A stretch of DNA of 61,392 nt from Deinococcus sp. (GCF_018260555.1 NZ_JAGLBB010000007.1:1-61392); one strand, 5' to 3'. Shown: positions 1 to 8,110, counted from the stretch's first letter. Notes: generated by a model from the letters alone, not told the origin. Translations and numbers: made by a program.

Positions 1-51
1 GGCTACCGGTCGCCGACGGCCTTCGAGGAGCAGGTCCCCATCCCGAACTGA
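1..51 (+). CDS. IS3-family transposase (OrfB), C-terminal end only
   Basis: Reading frame 1 runs from the window edge to a TGA at 49-51 and gives GYRSPTAFEEQVPIPN. The start resembles the closing segment of IS3-family DDE integrases, where a G-Y-x-S/P-P-x-x-F/Y-E motif lies just before the stop. The bases after the stop look like an IS3-type right inverted repeat, which supports the call. Only 16 residues are visible, so whether the transposase is intact cannot be judged. Confidence 0.6.
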   Translation, partial: GYRSPTAFEEQVPIPN

Positions 52-77
52 GGCTCCACCAAACCCTTGACAGATCA
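1..77 (+). mobile_element. Right end of an IS3-family insertion sequence
   Basis: After the transposase stop, the sequence CTCCACCAAACCC (54-66) followed by TTGACAGATCA (67-77) has the layout of an IS3-family right inverted repeat, which normally ends in CA. From position 78 the sequence matches the interior of the 135 bp dispersed repeat. The IS therefore seems to have inserted into a repeat copy. The left end and most of the element lie outside the window. Confidence 0.55.
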
Positions 78-135
78 GTTCCTGCTCGCATCCGCCCGGA
101 TTGATTCAGAACGGCAGCGAATCAACCGCAGTCCG
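78..135 (-). repeat. 135 bp TIR repeat, partial copy cut by the IS
   Basis: Matches the hairpin end of the 135 bp repeat: CTCGCATCCG, then GGATTGATTCAGAAC, then the complementary AATCAACCGCAGTCCG. The other half is missing and is replaced by the IS3 right end. The copy ends two bases before the sigma-factor stop codon (138-140). Confidence 0.7.
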
Positions 136-137
136 GC

Positions 138-743
138 TCAGTTCACGTCTGAAACGCCGGCCAGCAGTTCGGCCAGTTGCTCCTTGGCGCGGAACACGCG
201 GCTCTTGGCGGTGCCGAGGGCCACGCCCTGAATCTGCGCGATCTCGTCGTAACTGAGGTCCTCCACGAAGCGCAGGACGACCGCCTCGCGGTACTCGGGC
301 GGCAGGCGCAGCAGGGCACGCTGCACGCGGTCCTGCGCGTCGGCACTCTCGGCCGCCTGGACCGGCGAGCGTTTCTCGCTGGTGACTTCGAATCCCACGT
401 CCTCACGCGCCTGCTCCAGTGAGAAGCGTTGCAACTGCTTACGGCGGTGAGATTCGATCTGGGTGTTCCGGGCCACCTGATACAGCCACGGCAGCACCCG
501 CTCGCCGGGACGGAACGTGCGGATGCTGCGCCAGGCGCGGTAGAATACCTCCTGCGTCAGGTCCAGGGCGTCCTCGCTGTTGCCCTCCAGGCGGTACAGG
601 TACCCATACATGCGGCCCTCGTACTCCTGCACGAACTCGAACCACGCGGCCTCCTCGCCGGCCACGAGACGCGCCAGCAGTTCCGGCGAGACCAGATCAG
701 CGGGAACGGGTTCGGGAGAGGCAGGCTCGGTCGGAAGGTCCAC
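138..743 (-). CDS. ECF-type RNA polymerase sigma factor
   Basis: This 201-residue protein begins at a GTG (743) after an AGGACCACC-like ribosome-binding stretch. Region 2 is at about residues 25-95, with the -10 recognition/core-binding pattern D-A-x-D-L-T-Q-E-V-F-Y-R-A-W and the P-W-L-Y-Q-V-A-R-N stretch. Region 4 is at about 135-195, with L-P-P-E-Y-R-E-A-V-V-L-R and the helix-turn-helix S-Y-D-E-I-A-Q-I-Q-G-V-A-L-G-T-A-K-S-R. It would direct RNA polymerase to a stress or envelope regulon. No anti-sigma gene adjoins it on the downstream side in the window (an IS end lies there). A divergent FUN14 gene lies upstream. Which regulon it controls cannot be read from the sequence. Confidence 0.93.
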   Translation of the reverse strand: MDLPTEPASPEPVPADLVSPELLARLVAGEEAAWFEFVQEYEGRMYGYLYRLEGNSEDALDLTQEVFYRAWRSIRTFRPGERVLPWLYQVARNTQIESHRRKQLQRFSLEQAREDVGFEVTSEKRSPVQAAESADAQDRVQRALLRLPPEYREAVVLRFVEDLSYDEIAQIQGVALGTAKSRVFRAKEQLAELLAGVSDVN

Positions 744-890
744 GGTGGTCCTACCATAGCGCCCCCCGGCCCACCCCGCCGCTCTCTTGCGCGTGGCGCG
801 GCCCGCACGGCGCTAACTGCGCTACCATGCTCGCACCCGACCACGCCCGCGTACCCAGAGCGCCTGCGGGCCGCGCGTCACCCAGACCTG

Positions 891-1259
891 ATGACCACCC
901 CCCTTCCCGACCCCGCGCCCCTGAACCCCGCTGGCAATCCGCTGGGGGACGCCCTGTTCGCCCTGCTGCCGGACCTGAGCGTGGGCGCCCTGCTGGGATT
1001 CGCGACCGGCGCGGCGATCCGCTTCGTGGGACGAGTGGCCCTGATCGTGATGGGCGTGCTGTTCATCACGCTGCAACTGCTGGCGTACTTTGGGGTGATC
1101 AGCGTGGACTGGCTGCGCGTTCAGGCAATTACTGAACCGTGGCTCCGGCAGGGCACCGAGCAGGGTGGCGCGTGGGTGACCCGCCTCCTGACGGCCAACC
1201 TGCCGTTCGCCGGGGCGTTCACTGCTGGCCTGCTGCTGGGCCTGCGTGTACGCGTGTAG
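891..1259 (+). CDS. FUN14 domain-containing membrane protein
   Basis: The 122-residue protein from ATG 891 carries the FUN14 pattern: G-F-A-T-G-A-A-I-R-F-V-G-R, then a hydrophobic helix ending L-Q-L-L-A-Y-F-G-V-I-S-V-D-W. A last hydrophobic helix (L-P-F-A-G-A-F-T-A-G-L-L-L-G) is at the C-terminus. FUN14 proteins are small integral membrane proteins of unsettled function in bacteria. A -10-like TACCAT at 823-828 lies about 60 bp upstream of the ATG, which would give a short untranslated leader. It is transcribed away from the sigma-factor gene. No Shine-Dalgarno is obvious, so the exact start is moderately secure. Confidence 0.82.
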   Translation: MTTPLPDPAPLNPAGNPLGDALFALLPDLSVGALLGFATGAAIRFVGRVALIVMGVLFITLQLLAYFGVISVDWLRVQAITEPWLRQGTEQGGAWVTRLLTANLPFAGAFTAGLLLGLRVRV

Positions 1260-1320
1260 ACCATGACCGGTTGAAAGGTGGGGGGTCACCGACCGTCAAC
1301 TGTCAACCGGTCACCGCTTC

Positions 1321-1454
1321 ATACGGATTCCGCTCCATTCCGCCACAGTCGGGAAGACACCGCCTGCGGCTCCATAACGCGAAGGGGCGTATGCTGTTCC
1401 TACTCGCGTCCGCTCGGATTGATTCAGACCTCCACCGAATCAATCGGAATCCGC
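1321..1454 (-). repeat. 135 bp TIR repeat, near-complete copy
   Basis: Begins ATACGGATTCCGCTCC and ends AATCGGAATCCG, with the palindromic hairpin arm GGATTGATTC / GAATCAATCGG near its end. The outer right end reads CCGCTTCA instead of CCGTATGA, because it runs into the LacI-gene stop codon (1456-1458). Length 134 bp. It fills most of the gap between the FUN14 and LacI genes. Confidence 0.9.
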
Positions 1455-1455
1455 T

Positions 1456-2457
1456 TCAGGTGCTGGCGCGCACGATCAGGCGCGGCTCGAAGCGGCGGGC
1501 GCGGGGCGGGCCGTTAAAACCGCTCAGGCGCGAGAGCAGCAGGTGCGCGGCCTCGTAGCCCATGCTCTCGACCGGCTGGTGCAGGGTGGTCAGTCCGCGC
1601 TCGGCGGCCCAGGGTTGATCGTCGAAGCCGATCACGTGAACATCCCGCCCGGCCGTCAGGCCGCGCAGATTCACCTCGTCCAGCAGCGCGCCGGCCAGCA
1701 TGTCGGCGGACGCGAAGACCGTGCAGGGCAGCCCGGCGGCCTGCGCGTCGTCCAGCAGGGTCACGGCGGTGTTGCGGGCGGCCAGCGAATCGAAACTGGA
1801 CGTGAACTCGCGGCGCACGGTCCGCCCGGCGCTCTGCGCGACGCCGAGGAAGCCGCTGCGGCGGTCCTCGAACACGCGGGTGGTGAACAGGTGATCCAGT
1901 TCCGTCTCGACCCACACGGCGTACAGATGCCCCGGCAGGCCCACGGCGTACTCGCCTGCCAGGCGGCCACCGCTGACGTTATCCATGAACGAGGAATCCA
2001 CGGTGTCCGAGTACGCGTCCACCAGCACCGTGGGTTGCTGGGTGCGCAGGCGGCGCTCATGGAACATCTGAGTGAGGTTGTACGTGGCCATGACCAGTCC
2101 GTCCGCCTGGTAGGCCAGGGTGTGCGATCCTAGGTAGCGTTCCAGCCGCGAGCGGTCCAGCAGCGGGAAGATCGCCACGTCGTAGCGGGCTTCCTGGAAC
2201 GCGCTTTCCAGGCCGTCGAGGAGGCGCACGTAGAATTCGGTGGTCAGGACCGGCAACAGGACGCTGATGGTGTAGCTTTTGCCGCCGGCAATGCGGCGCG
2301 CGTGCGGGTTCGGCGTGTACTCGAGGTCGGCGATGGCCTTGAGCACAGTTTCGCGGGTGGCGCCCTTCACGGCCACGTGATTGTTCAGCACACGCGATAC
2401 GGTGCCGACGCCGACCCCGGCCTGCCGGGCAACATCCTGAATAGTGGGTTTGCGCAT
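1456..2457 (-). CDS. LacI-family transcriptional regulator
   Basis: The 333-residue protein starts at ATG 2457 with M-R-K-P-T-I-Q-D-V-A-R-Q-A-G-V-G-V-G-T-V. This is the classic LacI N-terminal helix-turn-helix followed by the S-R-V-L-N hinge-helix start. The rest is a periplasmic-binding-protein-like sensor domain ending in the usual V-I-G-F-D-D-Q and T-T-L-H-Q-P-V-E-S-M-G motifs. An upstream in-frame ATG (2544) would add 29 residues before the HTH and is unlikely. No sugar-uptake or catabolic genes adjoin it, so its ligand is unknown. A near-perfect 14 bp palindrome upstream of its start (2485-2498) suggests autoregulation. The stop codon abuts a dispersed repeat. Confidence 0.93.
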   Translation of the reverse strand: MRKPTIQDVARQAGVGVGTVSRVLNNHVAVKGATRETVLKAIADLEYTPNPHARRIAGGKSYTISVLLPVLTTEFYVRLLDGLESAFQEARYDVAIFPLLDRSRLERYLGSHTLAYQADGLVMATYNLTQMFHERRLRTQQPTVLVDAYSDTVDSSFMDNVSGGRLAGEYAVGLPGHLYAVWVETELDHLFTTRVFEDRRSGFLGVAQSAGRTVRREFTSSFDSLAARNTAVTLLDDAQAAGLPCTVFASADMLAGALLDEVNLRGLTAGRDVHVIGFDDQPWAAERGLTTLHQPVESMGYEAAHLLLSRLSGFNGPPRARRFEPRLIVRAST

Positions 2458-2484
2458 GGTCTGCGCTCTACCATACCCTGTTCT

Positions 2485-2498
2485 TGGAACGGGTTCCA
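2485..2498. promoter_or_regulatory. Putative LacI-type operator upstream of the regulator gene
   Basis: TGGAACGGGTTCCA is a 14 bp inverted repeat (TGGAAC / GTTCCA), imperfect only at its centre. It lies 28-41 bp upstream of the LacI start and just upstream of a -10-like TATGGT read on the minus strand. Its size and symmetry fit a LacI-family dimer site. That it is bound by this protein is an inference. Confidence 0.45.
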
Positions 2499-2639
2499 CG
2501 CGCGGGTGGGCTGGCGTCCGCTCCCGCGCGCCCGGCGGGGACAATGCGGCCCCCCACGCGGCCTAGACTGCCAGTGAACACCGCCGGACCCACCGGCCCC
2601 GACTCACGGCCCCCACCCGAGGGACCTGAAAGGAGCGTC

Positions 2640-3248
2640 ATGACCTCAACCCCCAACCCGCGCCGGAAGCGAAGCGCCCTGATCGCTGTCCTGGGCGCGC
2701 TGATCGTACTCGGCACCTACCTGTACCTGAGCCCCGCCCTGCACCTGAGCGCCGCGCCGGACGCCCGGACCGCGACCGCGCAGACCACCCCTGCCGGTCA
2801 GCCCATGAGCAGCGACATGGACCACACCACCATGCCCGGCCACACCCCCGGCACAGCGCAAGGCAGCGCAGCCAGCGGCGCGCTCCCGCTGACCGTCCGG
2901 GACGCGTACGTGGTCGCAGTACCGCCCGGCATCCGGGAAACCAGCGTATTCGGGGTGCTGAACAACACCGGCACCGAGGACGTGATCCTGAACGGCGCGG
3001 GCAGCAGCGCCGCCCAGAGCGGCATGCTGATGGTCACGCACACCGACGCGCAGGGCCTGACCGGCATGAGCATGACCGGCACCCTGACCGTGCCCGCCGG
3101 GGGGAGCCTGATCCTCAGCAGTACCGGCGACCACGTGATGCTGACCGGCCTGAGTGCGCCCATCCGGGACGGCACAACGCTGCCTGTCACCCTGACCGAC
3201 ACGCAGGGCCGCCACCTGACCCTGAGCGTGCCCGTCCGCCGGCCCTGA
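2640..3248 (+). CDS. Copper chaperone PCuAC family protein
   Basis: ATG 2640 follows a good ribosome-binding site (GAAAGGAG) and yields 202 residues. After an N-terminal membrane anchor (about residues 12-32) there is a Met/His-rich linker (M-S-S-D-M-D-H-T-T-M-P-G-H) likely to bind copper. A PCuAC beta-sandwich follows, with the copper ligands spread as M...M...H-V-M (G-M-L-M-V-T-H and G-D-H-V-M-L-T). PCuAC delivers Cu(I) outside the membrane to the CuA centre of cytochrome c oxidase, usually together with SCO. The next two genes are SCO and CtaG, so this is the first gene of an oxidase copper-loading operon. Confidence 0.9.
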   Translation: MTSTPNPRRKRSALIAVLGALIVLGTYLYLSPALHLSAAPDARTATAQTTPAGQPMSSDMDHTTMPGHTPGTAQGSAASGALPLTVRDAYVVAVPPGIRETSVFGVLNNTGTEDVILNGAGSSAAQSGMLMVTHTDAQGLTGMSMTGTLTVPAGGSLILSSTGDHVMLTGLSAPIRDGTTLPVTLTDTQGRHLTLSVPVRRP

Positions 3249-3280
3249 CGGCCCCGCCCCCGCCACCTCCGGAGGTCAAC

Positions 3281-3982
3281 GTGACCGCACCCACCCCACC
3301 CGAATCAGCCCTCCCCGAATCCACCTTGCCGGATTCCACCTTGCCGGATTCCAGCCCGGCCGCGCGCCCCTGGTACGCCTCGGCGCTGCTGGCGGTGGCG
3401 GCCGTGACGCTGCTGCTGCTGGCCGCCTGGGGGTACGCTCGCCTGCGCAGTCCCTACCCGTACTACGGAACCAGTTACCCCGCGGGGACAGCCGCGCGTC
3501 CCTTCAGCGGCACCGATCAGCGCGGCCAGCCGTTCACGTTGACACCCGGCACCGGTCCTGTCACGGCCGTGTTCTTCGGGTTCACGCACTGCCCGAACAT
3601 CTGCCCGCTGAGCCTGACGTACCTGAACAGGGTGCGCGACGCCCTGACTCCCGAACAGCAGGCCCGGTTCCGGATCGTGCTGGTCAGCGTGGATCCCGAC
3701 CGCGACACGCGGCAGCGCCTGAATGAGTACGTGTCGTTCTTCGGGAAGGGCGCCGTGGGCGTGCGGATCCCCGAACCGGCCCTGGCGGCCGTGGCCCGCG
3801 ATTACGGCGTGGGCTACCAGAAGGCCGACGTGAAGGGCCCCACCGACTACCAGATCAACCACACGACCGCCACGTACCTGATCGGCGCGGACGGCCAGCT
3901 CGTCCTGGTCTGGGATTACACCCAGCTGACCGACGTACGGCGCGTGCAGGCCGACGTGGAACACGTCCTGGAGGCCTCGTGA
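3281..3982 (+). CDS. SCO1/SenC family copper-binding protein
   Basis: GTG 3281 sits 6 bp behind GGAGGT and gives 233 residues. A transmembrane anchor lies at about residues 30-52 (A-L-L-A-V-A-A-V-T-L-L-L-L-A). It is followed by a thioredoxin fold with the copper site C-P-N-I-C-P in the F-G-F-T-H-C-P context, V-S-V-D-P-D-R-D-T, and the distal ligand His in I-N-H-T-T-A. SCO proteins metallate or reduce the CuA site of cytochrome oxidase. The three tandem S-T-L-P-D-S motifs before the anchor come from short DNA repeats. The stop overlaps the next start (GTGA at 3979-3982), so translation is probably coupled. Confidence 0.93.
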   Translation: MTAPTPPESALPESTLPDSTLPDSSPAARPWYASALLAVAAVTLLLLAAWGYARLRSPYPYYGTSYPAGTAARPFSGTDQRGQPFTLTPGTGPVTAVFFGFTHCPNICPLSLTYLNRVRDALTPEQQARFRIVLVSVDPDRDTRQRLNEYVSFFGKGAVGVRIPEPALAAVARDYGVGYQKADVKGPTDYQINHTTATYLIGADGQLVLVWDYTQLTDVRRVQADVEHVLEAS

Positions 3983-4836
3983 GCGCCCCGGTCCCCCTGG
4001 AGACTACTGTGAACACGGCTGGTAACCTGAACCCCACCCTGGCCGACCTGCTGGCCCCCGCGCCAGACCCCTGGCTGCTGATTCCCACCCTGCTGGCCGC
4101 CGGAGTGTACCTGTGGCGGTTCAGCGCCTCACGCGGCACGCACGCGGGTCGGGCGGGCTGGCCGGTCTGGCGGGCTGCGCTGTTCGCGCTGGGCATCCTG
4201 CTGCTGTTGATCGCCACCCAGAGCCGCGCCGCGACCCTGACCCAGAGCAGCATGGCGCTGTACATGGGCCGCCTGATGATCCTGGCGGAACTGGTGCCCC
4301 CACTGCTGGTGCTGGGCCTGCCACGCAGCCTGCACCTGAACGCCCGCCGGGGCCTGGGCCGCGCCCTGAACGTCCTTCTGGACCCCTGGGTGGCGCTGGC
4401 CGTGTGGACCGCCGTGATCGTGTTCTGGAATGTCCCCGCCGGGTTCAACGCCAGCGTGGTCTCTAACACCGCCGGGGCGCTGCTGCCCGCGCTGTACCTG
4501 CTGAGCAGCCTGATGGTCTGGAGCGTCATCCTGCGCCCCCTGCCCAGCGTGCAACCTGCCGGGATCGGCTCGCGCGGCTGGTTCGGGCTGATCAGCGCCA
4601 TGCCCATGATGGCCGTCGCCAGCGTCTGGCTGTACTCCCCGCAGGTGCTGTACACGCCGTACGTGAGTGCCCTGTGCCTGTGGAACTACACGCCGCTGCA
4701 AAACCAGCAGCTGAGTGGGTGGATCATGATGCTGGCCGGACTGCCCGCCCTGGCCCTGGCGTTCATTCAGCTGTTCGCGTGGCTGATCAAACTCTCCGAG
4801 GGGCAGGGCATGCCGCCCACCCAGCCGCCCGCATAA
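3979..4836 (+). CDS. ctaG: Cytochrome c oxidase assembly protein, CtaG (caa3) type
   Basis: The 285-residue protein starts at GTG 3979, overlapping the SCO stop by 4 bp. It is a polytopic membrane protein with about seven helices and carries the Caa3_CtaG landmarks. These are L-T-Q-S-S-M-A-L-Y-M-G-R-L-M-I-L, P-P-L-L-V-L-G-L-P, the M-P-M-M-A-V-A-S-V helix, and W-N-Y-T-P-L-Q-N-Q-Q-L-S-G-W-I-M-M-L-A-G-L-P. In aa3/caa3 oxidases this family supports assembly, probably at the CuB site. With PCuAC and SCO upstream the operon covers both copper centres. A 130 bp repeat lies directly downstream. Confidence 0.92.
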   Translation: MSAPVPLETTVNTAGNLNPTLADLLAPAPDPWLLIPTLLAAGVYLWRFSASRGTHAGRAGWPVWRAALFALGILLLLIATQSRAATLTQSSMALYMGRLMILAELVPPLLVLGLPRSLHLNARRGLGRALNVLLDPWVALAVWTAVIVFWNVPAGFNASVVSNTAGALLPALYLLSSLMVWSVILRPLPSVQPAGIGSRGWFGLISAMPMMAVASVWLYSPQVLYTPYVSALCLWNYTPLQNQQLSGWIMMLAGLPALALAFIQLFAWLIKLSEGQGMPPTQPPA

Positions 4837-4851
4837 CCTTCCTGCCAGCCT

Positions 4852-4981
4852 CTAAGTACGTTGAAGCTCACATTGCGCCATGCTGGGAAAGCGCCGGAAC
4901 CTCTCCATTCCCGCTCCAACGCACTTTCTTCTGCTCCGCGCTCCGCGCGGTTTATCGACAGGATAAACGCAGTGTACCTAG
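4852..4981 (-). repeat. Second dispersed repeat family (130 bp), copy 1
   Basis: This 130 bp segment is the reverse complement of 39538-39667 with only scattered differences. Both copies are bounded by short inverted ends of the form CTAAGTAC / GTACCTAG. Both contain TTTATC-gacag-GATAAA and a GCGCTCCGCGC core. It occupies most of the gap between ctaG and the FAD oxidoreductase gene. No coding potential is seen. Confidence 0.88.
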
Positions 4982-5075
4982 CACAGGCCCCGGCATAGCC
5001 CCCAACACAGGCCCCGGTACAGCCCTTCACTCTCGCGGCCTGCAACGCTCAGGCCCCCTGCGCTAGCCTGCGCGC

Positions 5076-6338
5076 ATGCATGACGCAGTGGTGATCGGCA
5101 GTGGGCTGGCAGGACTCACGGCGGCGCAGGTCCTGGAGAGCGCCGGGCAGCGGGTGCGGGTGCTGGAGGCCGCGCCGTTCGTGGGGGGCCGCGTGCACTC
5201 GCGTGTCGTAGGCGGCTTCACGCTGGACGCCGGGTATCAGGTGCTGTTCCCGGCGTACCCGGCCGTGCGGCGGCAGCTGGACCTGGAGGCGCTGGACCTC
5301 GTGCCGGTGCCGTCGGCGGCGGTCGTGCGGCGCGGCGCGCGGACCGACACCCTGGGCAGTCCCCTGAGCGACCCGGCGGCGCTGCCCTCGACCCTGCTGA
5401 GCGGCGTGCTGAGTGTGGCCGACAAGGCGCGCGTGGCGGCCCTGGCGCTACAGCTGCGCGCCCCGGCGCCGCACACGCTGCTGCGCGGCGACGACCAGTC
5501 CAGCGAGGCGTTCCTGCGGGGTTTTGGTTTCAGTGAGGGCGCGCTGGACCGCTTTTTCCGGCCGTTCTTCGGTGGGATCTTTCTGCGGCGCGAACTGGAC
5601 ACCAGCGCCCGCCTGTTCCGCTACTACTTCCGCATGCTGATGGACGGCGGCGCGGCCCTGCCCCGCGCGGGCATGAGCGAGGTGGCGGCCCAGCTGGCAC
5701 GCGGGCTGGACGTGGTGACCGGCGTGCGCGCCACGCACCTGAAAGCCCACGGCTCGCACGTGACCGTGACCACCAGCGCCGGGGAACTCGACGCGCGGCA
5801 CGTGATCGTCGCGACCGACCCGGACAGCGCCGCCGCCCTGACCGGCCAGCCGACCGGGCGCGGCAGTCTGGGAAGCACGTACCTGCACTACGCCGCGCCG
5901 TACGGCCTGGACCGCCAGACGCGGCTGCTGCTGAACGCCGAGGCGGGCCTCATCAACAACGCGCACTGGCTGTCGAACGTGATCCCGCCCCGCGCCCCGC
6001 AGGGCCAGTCGCTGCTGACCGTGACCGTCCTGGGCCTCCCGGACCTCGACGACGCTGCACTGGACACCCGCGTGCGCGCAGAACTGCACCGCTGGTACGG
6101 CCCACCGGCCGCCGCGCTGCGCACGCTGCTGGTCGAACGCATCCGGCACGCGCAGTACCCGCAGCCCGCCGGGTACGCCGCCACCCTGGCCGGTCACGCC
6201 ACACCCCTGAGCGGCGTGATCCTGGCGGGCGAGGCGACCTCCATGAGCGGCATTCAGGGCGCCATGGAAAGCGGCGAGAAGGCCGCCGCCATCGTCCTGA
6301 ACGACCCGGCGGGCATGAGCCGCCCCAGGGGCGCATGA
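5076..6338 (+). CDS. NAD(P)/FAD-dependent amine-oxidase/phytoene-desaturase-like oxidoreductase
   Basis: 420 residues from ATG 5076. The start is preceded by TAGCCT (5064-5069) with a 6 nt gap and no Shine-Dalgarno, so a leaderless mRNA is likely. The N-terminus is a Rossmann FAD-binding motif (V-V-I-G-S-G-L-A-G-L-T-A-A, then V-L-E-A-A-P-F-V-G-G-R). A C-terminal FAD-contact segment (L-A-G-E-A-T-S-M-S-G-I-Q-G-A-M-E-S-G) is typical of the flavin amine oxidase and carotenoid desaturase superfamily. The substrate is not evident. It overlaps the VOC gene by 4 bp (ATGA) and probably forms a three-gene unit with it and the hypothetical gene. Confidence 0.87.
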   Translation: MHDAVVIGSGLAGLTAAQVLESAGQRVRVLEAAPFVGGRVHSRVVGGFTLDAGYQVLFPAYPAVRRQLDLEALDLVPVPSAAVVRRGARTDTLGSPLSDPAALPSTLLSGVLSVADKARVAALALQLRAPAPHTLLRGDDQSSEAFLRGFGFSEGALDRFFRPFFGGIFLRRELDTSARLFRYYFRMLMDGGAALPRAGMSEVAAQLARGLDVVTGVRATHLKAHGSHVTVTTSAGELDARHVIVATDPDSAAALTGQPTGRGSLGSTYLHYAAPYGLDRQTRLLLNAEAGLINNAHWLSNVIPPRAPQGQSLLTVTVLGLPDLDDAALDTRVRAELHRWYGPPAAALRTLLVERIRHAQYPQPAGYAATLAGHATPLSGVILAGEATSMSGIQGAMESGEKAAAIVLNDPAGMSRPRGA

Positions 6339-6970
6339 CCGCCCGCCCCGAACCGACCCAACCGGGTGCGCGACTGGATCATCTGGTCGTCGCCGCCCGC
6401 ACCCTGGAGGAGGGCCGCGTGTGGCTCGAAGGCCGCCTACGCTGCCCGCTGGAACCGGGCGGCGAGCACGAGCTGTTCGGCACGCACAACGCCCTGCTGT
6501 CCCTGGGCCCCGGCACCTACCTGGAAGTGATCGCCGTGAACCCGCAGGCCCCCGCCCCGGCGCGTCCCCGCTGGTTCGGCCTGGATACCCCCGACATGCA
6601 GCGGCGGCTGTCGCACGGCCCGGCCCTGATCCACTGGGTGGCGGGCGTGCCGCACCTGCCGGCCGGGCCCGGCGTGCTGGCCCTGTCACGCGGCGCGAAC
6701 CGCTGGACCCTGACCGTCCCCGCCGACGGCCACCTGCCCGGCGGCGGCCCGCACCCGTCCCTGATCTGCTGGGAAACTCCGCCGCCCCCCACCCGCCTGA
6801 GCGACCGGGGCGTGCGCCTGGGCACCCTGCACCTGGGCACGCCTGACCCCGACGCGCTGCGGGCCGCGCTGAACACCCTGAACTTCACGGGCAAGGTCGA
6901 GGTTCAAAGGGCCCCGCAGTCCGAACTGCGCGCGGTCCTGACCACCCCCGGCGGCCCGGTCGAACTGTGA
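6335..6970 (+). CDS. VOC (glyoxalase-like) family protein
   Basis: The 211-residue protein overlaps the upstream FAD gene by ATGA. L-D-H-L-V-V-A-A-R-T-L-E-E-G near residue 15 and H-E-L-F-G-T-H-N-A-L-L-S-L-G-P-G-T-Y-L-E-V-I-A-V-N-P are the signature of the Glyoxalase_3-type vicinal oxygen chelate fold. The His and the Glu of Y-L-E-V are candidate metal ligands. A second, weaker betaalpha module follows (V-R-L-G-T-L-H-L-G-T-P-D). Reaction unknown. Confidence 0.82.
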   Translation: MTARPEPTQPGARLDHLVVAARTLEEGRVWLEGRLRCPLEPGGEHELFGTHNALLSLGPGTYLEVIAVNPQAPAPARPRWFGLDTPDMQRRLSHGPALIHWVAGVPHLPAGPGVLALSRGANRWTLTVPADGHLPGGGPHPSLICWETPPPPTRLSDRGVRLGTLHLGTPDPDALRAALNTLNFTGKVEVQRAPQSELRAVLTTPGGPVEL

Positions 6971-7422
6971 GTGCCCACGGCCCACTGCCGCCCCCGGACG
7001 CCAGCTATTACACCCGCCCGGACGGTGTGCCACCGCGCCCTAGCGTGGGCGGGGTCATCCTGCGCCCCCTCACACTGGATACCGCCACACTGGAAGGTGC
7101 GCCCGGCGACTGGCAGGTCGCGGTAGTCGTGGAACCCGGCTCCTACCCGCAACTGCCCAAGGGTGGCCTGGAGGGCGTGCAGATCATCCGCGAACTGGCG
7201 ACCCTGGAACGCCTGAACTACGCCCGCACGAAGTGGCAGATCACCCGTTACTACCTGGGCACCACCACACAGCAGGAGGCCCTGCCCCCGCTGGAGCCGG
7301 GCTACCGGCTGGACTGGCACCCCCTGCTGGGCGGGCAGGTGCCGGACCTGTTCTGGCCCGAGCAGACGCGGTTACTGCGGCAGGTGGCCCGCCAGCTTCA
7401 ACGGAACGGCGCGCCGTTCTGA
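6967..7422 (+). CDS. Hypothetical protein
   Basis: 151 residues from GTG 6967, overlapping the VOC gene stop by 4 bp, so it is read as the third gene of that unit. No recognised domain is seen. It is soluble in character, with a conserved-looking core R-E-L-A-T-L-E-R-L-N-Y-A-R-T-K-W-Q-I-T and a C-terminal helix. Its last 25 bp overlap the 3' end of the convergent rhomboid gene. The coupled start and GC-rich codon use comparable to its neighbours support a real gene. Confidence 0.7.
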   Translation: MSAHGPLPPPDASYYTRPDGVPPRPSVGGVILRPLTLDTATLEGAPGDWQVAVVVEPGSYPQLPKGGLEGVQIIRELATLERLNYARTKWQITRYYLGTTTQQEALPPLEPGYRLDWHPLLGGQVPDLFWPEQTRLLRQVARQLQRNGAPF

Positions 7423-8033
7423 CCTTCCGCCCGGCGTGGCCGCCGCCCATGCAGCAGCGCCGCCGCCAGCAGGCCCGCCAGGAACCCGAACAGGTGCGCC
7501 TCCCACGACACGTACGGGTTGCCGGGCAGCACGCCCCACAGGATGCCCCCGTACAGCACGAACGCTGCGACCGCCACCCCGATGGCGACCGGCGTTCGCT
7601 CCCACCAGCCCACGCCCAGCAGGTACGCCAGGAACCCGAACACCAGTTCGCTGGCGCCCAGGTGCACGCTGCCGCCCCGCCCGAACAGCCACACCAGCGC
7701 GCCCCCCACCAGCACGATGATCAGCGTGGCCGCCACGAAGCGCGCCACGCCGCGCACGGCTCCCATGAACGCCAGCACCGCCAGCGGCACCGTGTTCGCC
7801 ATCAGGTGCCCGAAACCCGCGTGCAGGAACGGTGCGCTCAGGATGTTCCAGAACGACCCCCCGTCACGCGGGAGAATGCCGTAGCGGTCCAGCGACCCGC
7901 CGAACAGCAGCTGATCGGCCACCTCCTGCCCCCAGATGCCCGCCACGAGCGCCGCCGTCAGGCCCGCCGCCGCTCGCACCTGACCCGTCCGGGAGGGAGG
8001 ACGCGCGGGAAGGAAACGGTCGGGTCGGCTCAT
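7398..8033 (-). CDS. Rhomboid-family intramembrane serine protease
   Basis: About 211 residues from ATG 8033, preceded by CACACT at a 6 nt distance (possible leaderless start). An in-frame ATG at 8051 is an alternative. It has six or so hydrophobic helices with rhomboid signatures: F-L-H-A-G-F-G-H-L-M-A-N-T in the second helix, the nucleophile in L-G-A-S-E-L-V-F-G, and the catalytic His in S-W-E-A-H-L-F-G-F-L-A-G. Rhomboids cleave membrane-anchored substrates within the bilayer. The Ser and His dyad is present, so the enzyme should be active. Its 3' end overlaps the convergent hypothetical gene by 25 bp. Confidence 0.92.
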   Translation of the reverse strand: MSRPDRFLPARPPSRTGQVRAAAGLTAALVAGIWGQEVADQLLFGGSLDRYGILPRDGGSFWNILSAPFLHAGFGHLMANTVPLAVLAFMGAVRGVARFVAATLIIVLVGGALVWLFGRGGSVHLGASELVFGFLAYLLGVGWWERTPVAIGVAVAAFVLYGGILWGVLPGNPYVSWEAHLFGFLAGLLAAALLHGRRPRRAEGQNGAPFR

Positions 8034-8110
8034 GTGTTCAGTGTGCCGCATGCGGGCCGGGCGTGGCGTCCGCTGATCAGTGCAGGGGCGTTCCCCTGCG
8101 CGCATGACTG

